DNA of 64,000 bases from Citrifermentans bremense R1 (GCF_000426865.1 NZ_AUGE01000022.1:1-64000); one strand, 5' to 3'. Numbered from the stretch's first letter, positions 35,893-45,074 are shown. Notes: a model not told the origin generated them from the sequence alone. Translations and numbers: made by a program.

Positions 35893-35930
35893 AAAAGCCG
35901 CTCGAATTTTCGAGCGGCTTTTCCTTTTTC
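35893..35930. terminator. Bidirectional terminator between the small membrane gene and lutBA
   Basis: AAAAGCCGCTCGAA pairs with TTCGAGCGGCTTTT and is followed by CCTTTTTC on the plus strand; the AAAA side serves the convergent lut transcript. Confidence 0.85.
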
Positions 35931-35954
35931 CAGATTGCGTAATCTTCCGCCAAG

Positions 35955-38090
35955 CTAGCCTTTCAACCGCTCCGCCAAAAGCTCGGCGGTGTGCTTCACC
36001 TTCACCCCTCCGCCCTGCTGGTCGAACCCGCCGCGGATCTGCATCACGCACCCCGGGCAGTCCATGGCCACTACCGGCGCCCCGGTTTCCTTGATGTTCT
36101 GCAGTTTCCGCTTGAGTATCGGCGCCGAGATCTCGGGAAGCTTCATGGAGTAGGAGCCCCCCATGCCGCAGCACATGTCGCACTCGAACATCTCCTCCAA
36201 CTGGTAACCCGCTTTTTTCAGCAGTTCGCGCGGCTCTTCCGATACCTTGAGCGTCCGCTTGAGATGGCAGGAGTCGTGGTAGGTGATTTTCGGAAGCCTT
36301 TCCCCTTCCTCAAAGCTCAGCCTTCCTCCATCAGTCAACCGCTTCACGAGCGTCGAGAGATCCACCGTCTTCGCGGCCAGCTCCTGCGCCTTCTCCATCC
36401 ACTCGGTCTGCCCCAGGCTTTCCAGGGTCTTGCCGAACTCGTGCGCCAGCGCCACGGTGCAGGTGGGGCAGGCGGAGACCACGTACTGCGCCTCGTGCTG
36501 CAAGAGCACCTCGATGTTGTCGATCGCGTTTTGCGCCGCGACCTCGTAGGCCCCGTTGTAGAGTGCGGGGGCTCCGCAGCAGGTCTGCTCCTCGGGGAAG
36601 ACCACCTCGATCCCCGCCTTATTCAGCAGCTTGACCAGCGCGACCCCAGTCTCGGGGTAGGCGAAGTCGATCAGGCAGCCGGCGTAGAAGACGGCCTTTT
36701 CCTTTCCCTGCGGCTGCTCGATTTCAGGGAAGATGTCCCTGAACGGCTTCTCCGCGATGGCCGGGAGGCTGCGTCCGTCGGTCAAGTCGGCCAGAAACAG
36801 CGGCAGGTGGCGGATGAACCCGGCGGAGCTGAAGGGCTTTGCGGCGACGGAGGCGGCGCGCAGCATGCCGTGGAAAAGCCTTCTGTTGTTCACCACGCCG
36901 AAGATCGCCTTCTGCAGCAGCGGCTGCCCCTTTTCCAGCACCAGCCTGCGCCGGATCTCCATGATCATCTCGGGTATGTCGAGCTTCCCTGGGCAGACCT
37001 CCTTGCAGTTGCCGCACTGGATGCAAAGCCCCTGTATATCCTCGGACTTCTTCAGCTCGTCGAACCAGGCGGTGAGGATGGTGCCGATCCCCCCGGTGTA
37101 GATGCTGCCGAAGACGTGCCCCCCCACCAGCCGGAAGATCGGGCAGACGTTCAGGCAGGAGCCGCAGCGGATGCATTGCAGAGCCTGCTTGAACTTTGGG
37201 TCCTGCGCCATCTCGGTGCGCCTGTTGTCCATCAGGATGATGTGCAGCTCCTTTTGGCTCCCGTCGTCGTTAGGTGTGGGGCCGGTGATGATGGAGACGT
37301 AGCTGGTGAGAAGCTGCGCCGTGGCGCTCCTGGGTAGCGCGTCCAGGATGGGGGCGACACTCTCGAACTTCTCCACCAGCTTCTCGACGCCGATCAGCGC
37401 TACGTGGATCTTGGGAAGGGAGGTGACGAGCCTCGCGTTCCCCTCGTTGGTCACGAGCACGATGCTTCCGGTCTCGGCAACGGCGATGTTGCCGCCGGAG
37501 ATACCCATGTCCGCGGCCAGGAACTTAGGACGCAGTTCGTTGCGGGCCACCTTCACCAGCCTCGGGATGTCGGTGGTAAGCCGCTCGTCGACCTCCTTGC
37601 TGAAGATCTCCGCCACCTCCTCCTTGGTCATGTGGATGGCCGGCATGACCATGTGCGAAGGGGTCTGGCCGGCGAGCTGGATGATCCACTCGCCAAGGTC
37701 GGTCTCGGCGACCGAGATTCCCTCCTCCTGCAGGGCACGGTTCAGGTGGATCTCCTCCGTCGCCATGGACTTCGACTTCACCACGCTCCTGACCCCTTTA
37801 TCCTTGGCCAGTTGCAGGATGTAGCGTTTCACCTCTTGGGGGTCGCGGGTGCGGAACACCTTGGCGCCGAGTGCTTCGGCGTTCGCCTTGAAGACATCGG
37901 CTACCTCGTCCAGGTGGCAGGCGGCCTTCGACTTCGCCTCGGCGACGGTGGAGCGGAGCGCCTCGAAGTCCATCCCCTCGTAGGCCTTGGCGCGGTTCAC
38001 CTTGTAGGCTTCAGAAAACTTGCCGAGCGCGCCGGTCAGGTTGGCGTCGTTGAGGGCCCGGTTGATCGATGCTTTGAACTCTTTTTTCAT
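35955..38090 (-). CDS. L-lactate oxidation Fe-S protein, LutB-LutA fusion
   Basis: A 711-residue protein joining two Lut subunits. Residues 1-300 are a LUD domain as in LutB (VRSVVKSKSMATEEI, TGSIVLVTNEGNARL), followed by two 4Fe-4S motifs (CIRCGSCLNVCP, CIQCGNCKEVCP). The rest is a LutA/GlpC-like pair of CCG domains (FYAGCLIDF with CCGAPALYN; HDSCHLKRT with CCGMGGSYS and CPGCVMQI). With LutC it should oxidise L-lactate to pyruvate. It overlaps lutC by four bases (ATGA at 38087-38090). The fusion ensures equal amounts of the two parts. It is divergent from lldP. Confidence 0.9.
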   Translation of the reverse strand: MKKEFKASINRALNDANLTGALGKFSEAYKVNRAKAYEGMDFEALRSTVAEAKSKAACHLDEVADVFKANAEALGAKVFRTRDPQEVKRYILQLAKDKGVRSVVKSKSMATEEIHLNRALQEEGISVAETDLGEWIIQLAGQTPSHMVMPAIHMTKEEVAEIFSKEVDERLTTDIPRLVKVARNELRPKFLAADMGISGGNIAVAETGSIVLVTNEGNARLVTSLPKIHVALIGVEKLVEKFESVAPILDALPRSATAQLLTSYVSIITGPTPNDDGSQKELHIILMDNRRTEMAQDPKFKQALQCIRCGSCLNVCPIFRLVGGHVFGSIYTGGIGTILTAWFDELKKSEDIQGLCIQCGNCKEVCPGKLDIPEMIMEIRRRLVLEKGQPLLQKAIFGVVNNRRLFHGMLRAASVAAKPFSSAGFIRHLPLFLADLTDGRSLPAIAEKPFRDIFPEIEQPQGKEKAVFYAGCLIDFAYPETGVALVKLLNKAGIEVVFPEEQTCCGAPALYNGAYEVAAQNAIDNIEVLLQHEAQYVVSACPTCTVALAHEFGKTLESLGQTEWMEKAQELAAKTVDLSTLVKRLTDGGRLSFEEGERLPKITYHDSCHLKRTLKVSEEPRELLKKAGYQLEEMFECDMCCGMGGSYSMKLPEISAPILKRKLQNIKETGAPVVAMDCPGCVMQIRGGFDQQGGGVKVKHTAELLAERLKG

Positions 38091-38638
38091 CCCCTCTCCC
38101 CCTCAAGCTCGTCCACGAAGATGATGACCAGACGCTGGGGGCCGTGCACCCCGATGGTGAGGACCCGCTCGATGTCGGCGGTGCGGCTGGGACCGGTGAT
38201 GAATGCTATGTAGCGGCTGGTCCTGGGGGAGATCCTGCTGAAAAGGGAGACCTTGTCCGGGACGATGTTGGCGCTCGGGACGAGGGCTATGTGGATGTCG
38301 GTGAGCGAGGAGGCGAGCCGGTCGGCGGCGGCGCTTTGATCCTGCACCAGCGAGCCGGTGTCGGCGACGGCGAAAGACATCTCGCTGATTCCCACCTTCG
38401 CCTGGGCCGCACGCTCCCGGGTCACCTCGAAAGAAAGTCCCGGCAGCTCCTTAAGTGCCCCCGGGTCGATCCCGTTCAGAAAGGTCCCTCCCGCCCATAC
38501 CGCTCGGCAGCCGGGAAGATCGGTGACGTTCTCACCCTTCAGCAAGGAGACGATCAGCTCGAGCGCCTCTGTCTTGCCGCCGACCCGATGCACCTCCGCC
38601 CCGACGGCGGTTGCCTTGGTCTTGAATAGCTCGTACAT
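38087..38638 (-). CDS. lutC: LUD-domain lactate utilisation protein LutC
   Basis: A 183-residue LUD-domain protein, starting MYELFKTKATAVGAEV, with RAVWAGGTF, FAVADTGSLV and FITGPSRTADIERVLTIGVHGP, the classical LutC pattern. The start at 38638 follows GGAGGAACCAGAGC; an upstream in-frame ATG (38806) has none. It is the first gene of the lutC-lutBA operon and translationally coupled to the fused lutBA gene. It acts in the cytoplasm as part of the L-lactate dehydrogenase complex. Confidence 0.9.
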   Translation of the reverse strand: MYELFKTKATAVGAEVHRVGGKTEALELIVSLLKGENVTDLPGCRAVWAGGTFLNGIDPGALKELPGLSFEVTRERAAQAKVGISEMSFAVADTGSLVQDQSAAADRLASSLTDIHIALVPSANIVPDKVSLFSRISPRTSRYIAFITGPSRTADIERVLTIGVHGPQRLVIIFVDELEGERG

Positions 38639-38874
38639 GCTCTGGTTCCTCCATCCAGCTCTCGCGCCGGTTTCGCCGCCTGCGGGATCGGCCCGCCATA
38701 GCTGCAGGAAAGCTGTTTTAAACGGTGACGTTCCGGCTGTTTCGACCCACATGCGCCCCACTTCTCGGGTCTCTCGGCGCATATGCGGGAAAATAGATAT
38801 TACCAAATCGCTAAGGCATCGTAGTTTAAAAACACACGTATGTAAAGCCGTTTAGTGGTTGCAGGCAAAAAAAC

Positions 38875-38914
38875 TTGACACCGTATTCAAAAGGTGGTTA
38901 ATTGGCCTGACCAA
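38875..38914 (+). promoter_or_regulatory. lldP promoter overlapped by a FadR/LldR-type operator
   Basis: TTGACA (38875-38880), 17-base spacer and TTAATT (38898-38903) form a promoter. The palindrome TTGG-CCTGA-CCAA (38902-38914) overlaps its -10 box, matching the TTGG...CCAA sites of FadR-family regulators such as LldR and PdhR. Repression relieved by lactate is the natural reading, with the regulator at 45075. The 38639-39070 gap also contains the lutC promoter, which I could not fix, and no further gene. Confidence 0.6.
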
Positions 38915-39070
38915 AACGTATAACCCGGTTTGATTGGCCTGTTCTCCTGCCCGGTAGGCGCCGGGTGGCTCAGGCCCAAGACGACGATTGATCCGTTTTA
39001 CGGTTTAGCTGCACCGAAAAGGCACCGACGCCCCACATTACTGCATCAAGAGCAAAGGAGAACACAAGTC

Positions 39071-41020
39071 ATGCCATGGATTCAGAGCTACACACCTGTA
39101 GCGGGTAGTCTCGCGATGTCGGCTTTGGTCGCCGCCATCCCCCTCGTCGTCATCTTCATCTGTCTGGCCGTCTTCAAGATGAAGGCGCACAAGGCGGGCC
39201 CCTTGGCGGTCGCCTCCGCCATCGCCATCGCGATCTTCGTCTGGCAGATGCCGGCGAAACTTGCCGGGCTCGCCACCATCCACGGTGCGGCCTTCGGTCT
39301 CTTCCCGGTCTTTTACATCGTGGTGACCACCATTCTCCTTTACAACATCACCGTGAAGGGGGGGCAGTTCGAGATCATCCGCGCCTCCCTGGCTGGGCTC
39401 ACCGGTGACCGCCGACTGCAGGCGCTTCTGATCGCCTTCTGCTTCGGCGCCTTCATCGAGGGGGCCGCGGGCTTCGGCACCCCGGTCGCCATCGCCGGCG
39501 CCACCCTGGTGGGCCTCGGTTTCCGTCCCTTCTACGCCGCGGGGGTCTGCCTCATCGCCAACACCGCGCCGGTCGCCTTCGGCGCCATCGGCATTCCTGT
39601 GGTTGCGCTGGCAGGCGTCATGGGTTACGACGACGGCGGCCTGATGAAGCTCTCCACCATGGTGGGGAGGCAGCTTCCCTTCATCTCCGTGTTCATACCG
39701 TTCTACGTCATCATGATCATGGTGGGCTGGAAGAAGACCATCGAAGTCCTCCCCGCCATCATCGTTTGCGGCGTCACCTTCGCCTTTGCCCAGTGGGGCA
39801 CCGCCAGCTACCTCGGTCCCTACCTTCCCGACGTTACCGCCTCGCTTCTCACCCTGGCCGCCCTCGTCATCCTGCTCAAGTTCTGGCAGCCCAAAACCGT
39901 CTGGACCTTCGATCACGAGCCCGAGTTCTCCGGGAAGGAGAGCCACGAATACACCGGCGGTCAGATGTTCCGCGCCTGGGCTCCCTACCTGGTCCTCACC
40001 ATCATGGTGCTGGTGTGGGGCATCCCCTCTGTTAAGACCTCCCTGGATAAGAGCAAGGTGGTGATCCCGGTTACAGGCCTCGACAACGCCATCGTGAAAA
40101 AGGTCTCCAAGCCGGAAGACGGCGTCAAGAAGGTCGCCGCGGTCAAGGCCGAAGCTGCCAAGCAGGCGGCGCTCCTCGCGCCGGCCGACGCCAAGCAGGC
40201 AGCAGTTGCGGCTGGCCTTGCCGAACTGCAGGGGCTGGAAGACAAGCTCCTCGTCGTCGAGCAGAGCCTGCCGGCAGGAAAGCCCGTGGTTACCGCCGAG
40301 CGCCTGGCCGCCTACGACGCGGTCGACAAGAAGCAGAAGGACCTGCAGAAGATAGAGAAGGAACTGGTCGAGGCGAAGCTGGTGGACAAGGCGCAGTTCA
40401 AAGCGCTGGATAAGGCGGTAGCCGACCAGCTCCCGGCCAAGATTGCCGCCAAGTTCACCTTCAACTTCATGTCCGCTGCCGGTACCGCCATCCTCATCGC
40501 CGCCATCATCTCGGCACTTATCTGCGGCGTCGGCATCGGCGCATTCTTCCAGGTGCTGGGCAAGACCCTGTTCGACATGCGCTGGCCGGCTGTGACCGTC
40601 GCCTCCGTGGTCGGCCTCGCCTTCGTCATGAACGCTTCGGGCATGACTACCAGCATGGGGATGTCCTTCACCAAGGCGGGCGCGTTCTTCCCGTTCCTCT
40701 CTCCCTTCCTGGGGATGCTCGGGGTCTTCCTGACCGGCTCCGATACCTCCAGCAACGTCCTCTTCGGCGGGCTGCAGAAGGTGACCGCCGAGCAGCTCGG
40801 CATGAACCCGCTTCTGACCGGCGCAGCCAACACCAGCGGCGGCGTCATGGGCAAGATGATCTCGCCGCAGTCCATCGCGGTTGCCTGCGCTGCCACCGGG
40901 CTGGTAGGGGAGGAGGGGAACCTGTTCCGCTTCACCCTTAAGCACGCGCTTTTCCTGACCACGGTCATGGGCATCATCGTGGCGCTGCAGGCCTACGTCT
41001 TCCCCTGGATGATCCCCTGA
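39071..41020 (+). CDS. lldP: L-lactate permease with a large charged insertion
   Basis: A 649-residue polytopic permease of the LctP family (AAGFGTPVAIAGATLVGLGF, NTAPVAFGAIGIPVV, SGMTTSMGMSFTKAGAFFPFLSPFLGMLGVFLTGSDTSSN). It imports lactate and glycolate with protons. Family members are near 530-560 residues; the excess lies at about 340-460 as a lysine/alanine/glutamate-rich helical insertion (VAAVKAEAAKQAALLAP ... KKQKDLQKIEKELVEAK), probably an extramembrane coiled coil. The start at 39071 follows AAAGGAGAACACAAGTC. It heads the lldP-cidA-lrgB-glcD-glcF operon. Confidence 0.93.
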   Translation: MPWIQSYTPVAGSLAMSALVAAIPLVVIFICLAVFKMKAHKAGPLAVASAIAIAIFVWQMPAKLAGLATIHGAAFGLFPVFYIVVTTILLYNITVKGGQFEIIRASLAGLTGDRRLQALLIAFCFGAFIEGAAGFGTPVAIAGATLVGLGFRPFYAAGVCLIANTAPVAFGAIGIPVVALAGVMGYDDGGLMKLSTMVGRQLPFISVFIPFYVIMIMVGWKKTIEVLPAIIVCGVTFAFAQWGTASYLGPYLPDVTASLLTLAALVILLKFWQPKTVWTFDHEPEFSGKESHEYTGGQMFRAWAPYLVLTIMVLVWGIPSVKTSLDKSKVVIPVTGLDNAIVKKVSKPEDGVKKVAAVKAEAAKQAALLAPADAKQAAVAAGLAELQGLEDKLLVVEQSLPAGKPVVTAERLAAYDAVDKKQKDLQKIEKELVEAKLVDKAQFKALDKAVADQLPAKIAAKFTFNFMSAAGTAILIAAIISALICGVGIGAFFQVLGKTLFDMRWPAVTVASVVGLAFVMNASGMTTSMGMSFTKAGAFFPFLSPFLGMLGVFLTGSDTSSNVLFGGLQKVTAEQLGMNPLLTGAANTSGGVMGKMISPQSIAVACAATGLVGEEGNLFRFTLKHALFLTTVMGIIVALQAYVFPWMIP

Positions 41021-41156
41021 TGAAACCCGCGCCCCGGGAGGCTCGTCCTCCCGGGGAAGCGGTCGTCTCGCCGTTTCCGCGCCCCGTTCGTTTCTGGGCA
41101 ACCGCTAGGCACCGCCTCCTGCCGCCAGAGGGAAAAACAGCAAGCTGGTAGCGATC

Positions 41157-41522
41157 ATGACAAAAACCGCATTCAACATATCCTGGCAGGTACTGCTCCT
41201 GTGGCTGGTATTTCGGCTGGGGACCTTTCTGGTCGCCTTGCTGCACCTCTCTCTCCCGGGCAACGTGGCAGGGATGCTGATCATGTTCCTCCTTTTGGCG
41301 AGCGGCGCGGTGAAGCCGTCGCTCATCGAAGAGGGGGGCGGCTTCCTCCTCAAGCACTTCGCCTTCTTCTTCATCCCGATCTCGGTGGGACTCATGACCT
41401 TCGGGGATCTGATGCGTCAAAGCGGCGCGGCCCTCCTCCTCGTCCTCACCGTGAGCGCCCTGGTGGGGGTGGCGGCTACCGGGATCTCGGTGGAACTGCT
41501 GCAGGGGAGATCGTCACGATGA
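41157..41522 (+). CDS. CidA/LrgA family membrane protein
   Basis: A 121-residue protein with four membrane segments (QVLLLWLVFRLGTFLVALL; GMLIMFLLLASGAV; FFFIPISVGLMTFGDLM; LLLVLTVSALVGVAATGIS) and the family signature LSLPGNVAGMLIMFLLL. CidA/LrgA proteins were described as holin-like, but related pairs are now known as pyruvate carriers (PftAB), which suits a position between lldP and glcD. Its stop overlaps the lrgB start (ATGA). The ribosome binding site is weak, suggesting translation downstream of lldP. Confidence 0.85.
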   Translation: MTKTAFNISWQVLLLWLVFRLGTFLVALLHLSLPGNVAGMLIMFLLLASGAVKPSLIEEGGGFLLKHFAFFFIPISVGLMTFGDLMRQSGAALLLVLTVSALVGVAATGISVELLQGRSSR

Positions 41523-42208
41523 ACCTGCTCTTGAGCGCCTCCCTTATCCTGCTGACCCTTGGGGCTTATCTCGCGACCCGCCGCATCTTCCTTGCTTACC
41601 GGCACCCGCTGCTGAACCCGGTCTTCCTGAGCACCGTCGTCATCATCTCCCTCATGAAGCTCACGGGGTACTCCTGGGACGACTACCAGCCGGCCAAAGA
41701 GGTGATGACCTTCCTGCTCGGCCCCGCCACGGTGGCGCTCGCCCTGCCGCTCTACCACAACCGGTCGCTCTTGCGCCGGCACGCTCCGACAGTTCTGGCA
41801 GGGGTTGCCGCTGGTTCACTGACCACCATGGCCGCAGCGCTCGTAGCGGGGAGGCTTTTCTCCTTGGGCGACACCCTGCTCCTCTCTCTGGGGCCGAAAT
41901 CCGTGACCGTCCCCATAGCCGTGGAGATCTCGCGGCTATGCGGCGGGGAAGCCCCGCTTACCGCCGCTTTCGTAGTGGCGACCGGAATGCTCGGTTCCAT
42001 CCTCGGGCCCGGAGCGCTCTCGCTCCTCAGGGTGAAGCACCCGATGGCGCGGGGGCTCGCGCTCGGCACCGTTTCCCACGGCCAGGGAACCGCGGTGGCG
42101 CTAATGGAGAGCGAGACCGCAGGCGCCATGAGCGGCGTTGCCATGGCGCTTGCCGCAGTATTTACCGCATTCATAGCACCGTATTACCTCCCGCTTTTCC
42201 TGCGCTAG
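41519..42208 (+). CDS. LrgB family membrane protein
   Basis: A 229-residue protein with about 6-7 membrane segments. The LrgB/CidB signature is complete: FLLGPATVALALPLYHNR, SLGPKSVTVPIAVEIS and SHGQGTAVALMESETAGAMSGVAMAL. The start at 41519 overlaps the upstream stop by four bases and follows GGGGAGATCGTC. With the CidA/LrgA partner it should form the two-part membrane complex; a pyruvate transport role is inferred from the operon. Confidence 0.88.
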   Translation: MNLLLSASLILLTLGAYLATRRIFLAYRHPLLNPVFLSTVVIISLMKLTGYSWDDYQPAKEVMTFLLGPATVALALPLYHNRSLLRRHAPTVLAGVAAGSLTTMAAALVAGRLFSLGDTLLLSLGPKSVTVPIAVEISRLCGGEAPLTAAFVVATGMLGSILGPGALSLLRVKHPMARGLALGTVSHGQGTAVALMESETAGAMSGVAMALAAVFTAFIAPYYLPLFLR

Positions 42209-42265
42209 CGGGGGCGGGACGTAAAGCATCGACACTTCATAGAAGCCAAAAAAGGAACAGATGCC

Positions 42266-43654
42266 ATGGAAAACAGTTTCATAAAGGCGCTGGCCGGAAT
42301 CGTCGGAGCACCGAATACCCTGATCGATCCCGAATCGCTCGCCTGCTACGGATACGATTCCACCCCCGAACTGCAGAGCAGGCCGGGTGCTGTGCTGCTC
42401 CCGGGGAGCGCGGAGGAGATTTCGAAGGTCATGGCGCTTTGCCACGAGGCAGGCGTGCGGGTCACCCCCCGCGGTTCCGGCACCAACCTTTCCGGCGGCT
42501 CCATCTCCTTCGATGCCGGGGTGGTGCTGCAGACCAGCCGCCTGAACCGGATCCTGGAGATCGATGAGGAGAACCTGACGGCTACCGTGGAGACCGGCGT
42601 GATCACCTCGGCGCTGCACCGCGAGGTGGAGGCGAAGGGGCTTTTCTACCCACCCGACCCGGGGAGCATGAACATCTCCACCATGGGGGGGAACGTGGCC
42701 GAGAACTCCGGGGGGTTGCGCGGTCTCAAGTACGGCGTTACCGACGACTACGTGATGGGGCTTAAGACGGTCCTCGCCGACGGCGACCTGTTGAAGACCG
42801 GCGGCAAGGTGGTGAAGGACGTGGCGGGCTACAACCTGAACCAGCTCCTCGTCTCCTCCGAGGGGACACTAGGCATCTTCACGGAGATCACCGTGAAGCT
42901 GATCCCGAAGCCCGTGGCCAAGAAGACCATGCTGGTGCACTTCCCGCAGCTGGAGCAGGCCGCCCTCACCGTCTCGCACATCATCGCCGCGCGCATCATC
43001 CCGGCCACCTTGGAATTCCTGGACCGGGTCACCATCAAGTGCGTAGAGGATTACGCCCACGTGGGACTGCCGCTCGACGTCGACGCGGTGCTCCTCATCG
43101 AGGTGGACGGCCACCCCGCCCAGGTGGAGGAGGACGCCGCCGGCATCAGACAGATCTGCGAGCGGCACCACTGCTCCTTCTTCCAGACCGCCGCGGGTCC
43201 CGAAGAGGCGCTGAAGCTCGCCACGGCGCGCCGGGTGGCCCTCTCGGCCTTGGCCCGCATGAGGCCCACCACCATCTTGGAGGACGCAACAGTCCCCAGA
43301 AGCTGCATAGCGCCCATGGTGAAGCTGATCCAGGACACGGCCAGGAAGTACGACCTCTTGATCGGCACCTTCGGCCATGCCGGCGACGGCAACCTCCACC
43401 CCACCTGCCTCACCGACGAGAGGAACTCCGACGAGATCGCCCGCGCCCACCAGGCGTTCGGCGAGATCTTCGAGGCCACCATAGCCATGGGGGGGACCAT
43501 CACCGGCGAGCACGGGGTAGGGGTGGCCAAGAAGAAGTACCTACCTAAGCTGGTGGGAGAGTCGGGTCTGCGCGTTATGCGCGGCATCAAGGGCGCGCTC
43601 GATCCCAAGGGGATACTGAACCCTGGGAAAATCTTTAGTCTGACTTCGGACTAG
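42266..43654 (+). CDS. glcD: FAD-linked 2-hydroxyacid dehydrogenase (GlcD / D-lactate type)
   Basis: A 462-residue flavoprotein. An FAD-binding PCMH domain (about 35-215; TPRGSGTNLSGGSIS, PGSMNISTMGGNVAENSGGLRGLKYGV) and a C-terminal FAD-oxidase domain (IGTFGHAGDGNLHPT, GGTITGEHGVGVAKK) define the GlcD/D-lactate dehydrogenase family. It oxidises D-lactate or glycolate and passes electrons to the following GlcF-like Fe-S protein. The start follows AAAAGGAACAGATGCC. Setting among lactate genes favours D-lactate as substrate. Confidence 0.9.
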   Translation: MENSFIKALAGIVGAPNTLIDPESLACYGYDSTPELQSRPGAVLLPGSAEEISKVMALCHEAGVRVTPRGSGTNLSGGSISFDAGVVLQTSRLNRILEIDEENLTATVETGVITSALHREVEAKGLFYPPDPGSMNISTMGGNVAENSGGLRGLKYGVTDDYVMGLKTVLADGDLLKTGGKVVKDVAGYNLNQLLVSSEGTLGIFTEITVKLIPKPVAKKTMLVHFPQLEQAALTVSHIIAARIIPATLEFLDRVTIKCVEDYAHVGLPLDVDAVLLIEVDGHPAQVEEDAAGIRQICERHHCSFFQTAAGPEEALKLATARRVALSALARMRPTTILEDATVPRSCIAPMVKLIQDTARKYDLLIGTFGHAGDGNLHPTCLTDERNSDEIARAHQAFGEIFEATIAMGGTITGEHGVGVAKKKYLPKLVGESGLRVMRGIKGALDPKGILNPGKIFSLTSD

Positions 43655-43687
43655 TCCGACCCGTCTGACCCGTCTGACCTGTCCGAC
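43655..43687. repeat. Short tandem repeat between glcD and glcF
   Basis: The units TCCGACCCG, TCTGACCCG, TCTGACCTG and TCCGAC follow each other (nine-base period), directly after the glcD stop. A simple slipped-strand repeat; no coding role. Confidence 0.7.
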
Positions 43688-43714
43688 GCCGTTTCTTCAA
43701 CAAGAGGATGCACC

Positions 43715-44956
43715 ATGGATTACGTCAAGCTGATCAACTGCATGCGCTGCGGCATGTGCCTGCCGCACTGCCCGACCTATAAGGAGACCTTCCTGGAAAC
43801 CGCCTCGCCGCGCGGACGCGTGGCGCTGGTGCGCAAGCTCCAGGAAGGGGAGCTGGTGGAAAGCGAGAAGTTCCTGGAGTACGTCTCGCTCTGCCTCGAC
43901 TGCCAGGCCTGCGCCTCCGCCTGCCCCTGCGGCGTCAACGCAGGCGAACTGGTGGCCGAGTTCCGCTGCGAGAGCAAGAAGGAGAAGGGGCTCTCCATGA
44001 TGGAGGACCTGGTCCTGAGAAAGCTGGTGCCGCACCCGGACCGCCTGGAGGCCGCTACGGCGCCGCTTCGGCTCTACCAGAAAACCGGCCTGCAGCAGGT
44101 GGTCCGCTCGCTGGGGCTCTTGAAACTGTTCCCTGAGGCGCTGGGACGCATGAAAGGGCTTTTGCCTAAGCTCCCCGACGCGCCGCTGCGCCAGACCATC
44201 AGCGAGGTGACGCCGGCGGCTGGAAAAGAGAAGGGGACCGCGGGCTTTTTCCTCGGCTGCGTCATGAGCCTCATCTTCAGCGAGGCGAGCCTTGCCACGG
44301 TGCAACTGCTCTCGACTTTGGGGTACCGGGTGGTGACACCCAAGGCGCAGAAGTGCTGCGGCGCTCCTAACATGCTGGGGCACGATCTGGACGGGCTCAA
44401 GGAGGCGGCTAGCTTCAACACCGACCTCTTCGACTCCTTCGACCTCGACTTCGTGGTCACCGACTGCGGCGGCTGCGGGGCCGAGCTGAAGAAGTACGGC
44501 CAGCACCTGGACGGCGAGCGCAAAGCGGTGGATTTCAGCGCCAGCGTGCGCGACATCTCCGAGGTGCTCTTCGCCGAATCGGAGGCTTTGGCTGCAAAAT
44601 TGAGACCCCTGCCGCTCAAGGTCACCTACCACGACCCCTGCCACATCGCCCACTGCCAGGGGATCCGCAGCCAGCCCCGGGCGCTGATCAAGCTGATACC
44701 CGGAATCGACTTCCGCGAACTCCCCGAGGCGGATGCCTGCTGCGGGTCGGCGGGTACCTACAACATCGAGAAGCCGGAGATGGCGGACCGGGTGCTGTCG
44801 CGCAAGGTGCAAAACGTGCAGAAGACTGGGGCCGAATACCTCGTGACCAGCAACCCGGGTTGCCTCTTGCAGCTCAAGAAGGCGCTCTCGGAGGCCGAGC
44901 CTCAGGTAAGGGTGATTCATCTCACCGAACTGCTTCAGATGAGCATGAATGCGTGA
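43715..44956 (+). CDS. glcF: Fe-S subunit of 2-hydroxyacid oxidation (GlcF-like)
   Basis: A 413-residue protein: two 4Fe-4S motifs (CMRCGMCLPHCP and CLDCQACASACPCG) and two CCG domains (FFLGCVMSL with KCCGAPNML and CGGCGAELK; HDPCHIAHCQG with ACCGSAGTY and NPGCLLQL). It takes electrons from GlcD and passes them on to the quinone pool or another carrier. The start follows AACAAGAGGATGCACC. It closes the lldP operon before the regulator gene. Confidence 0.88.
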   Translation: MDYVKLINCMRCGMCLPHCPTYKETFLETASPRGRVALVRKLQEGELVESEKFLEYVSLCLDCQACASACPCGVNAGELVAEFRCESKKEKGLSMMEDLVLRKLVPHPDRLEAATAPLRLYQKTGLQQVVRSLGLLKLFPEALGRMKGLLPKLPDAPLRQTISEVTPAAGKEKGTAGFFLGCVMSLIFSEASLATVQLLSTLGYRVVTPKAQKCCGAPNMLGHDLDGLKEAASFNTDLFDSFDLDFVVTDCGGCGAELKKYGQHLDGERKAVDFSASVRDISEVLFAESEALAAKLRPLPLKVTYHDPCHIAHCQGIRSQPRALIKLIPGIDFRELPEADACCGSAGTYNIEKPEMADRVLSRKVQNVQKTGAEYLVTSNPGCLLQLKKALSEAEPQVRVIHLTELLQMSMNA

Positions 44957-45074
44957 GGGTAGGGGAGGTTACCTCTACATGCCGTATACGGAATCTTCCC
45001 GGCTGCCAGATTGGTCAAAAATATTTACCAGAAAACCTATTGCCTTCCTCTTACATATGTAGTATCGGTGCCTT

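Noticed and set aside
39038-41101. A 687-codon minus-strand frame opposite lldP
   Set aside because: Histidine-, glycine- and aspartate-rich composition typical of antisense reading of a membrane protein gene.
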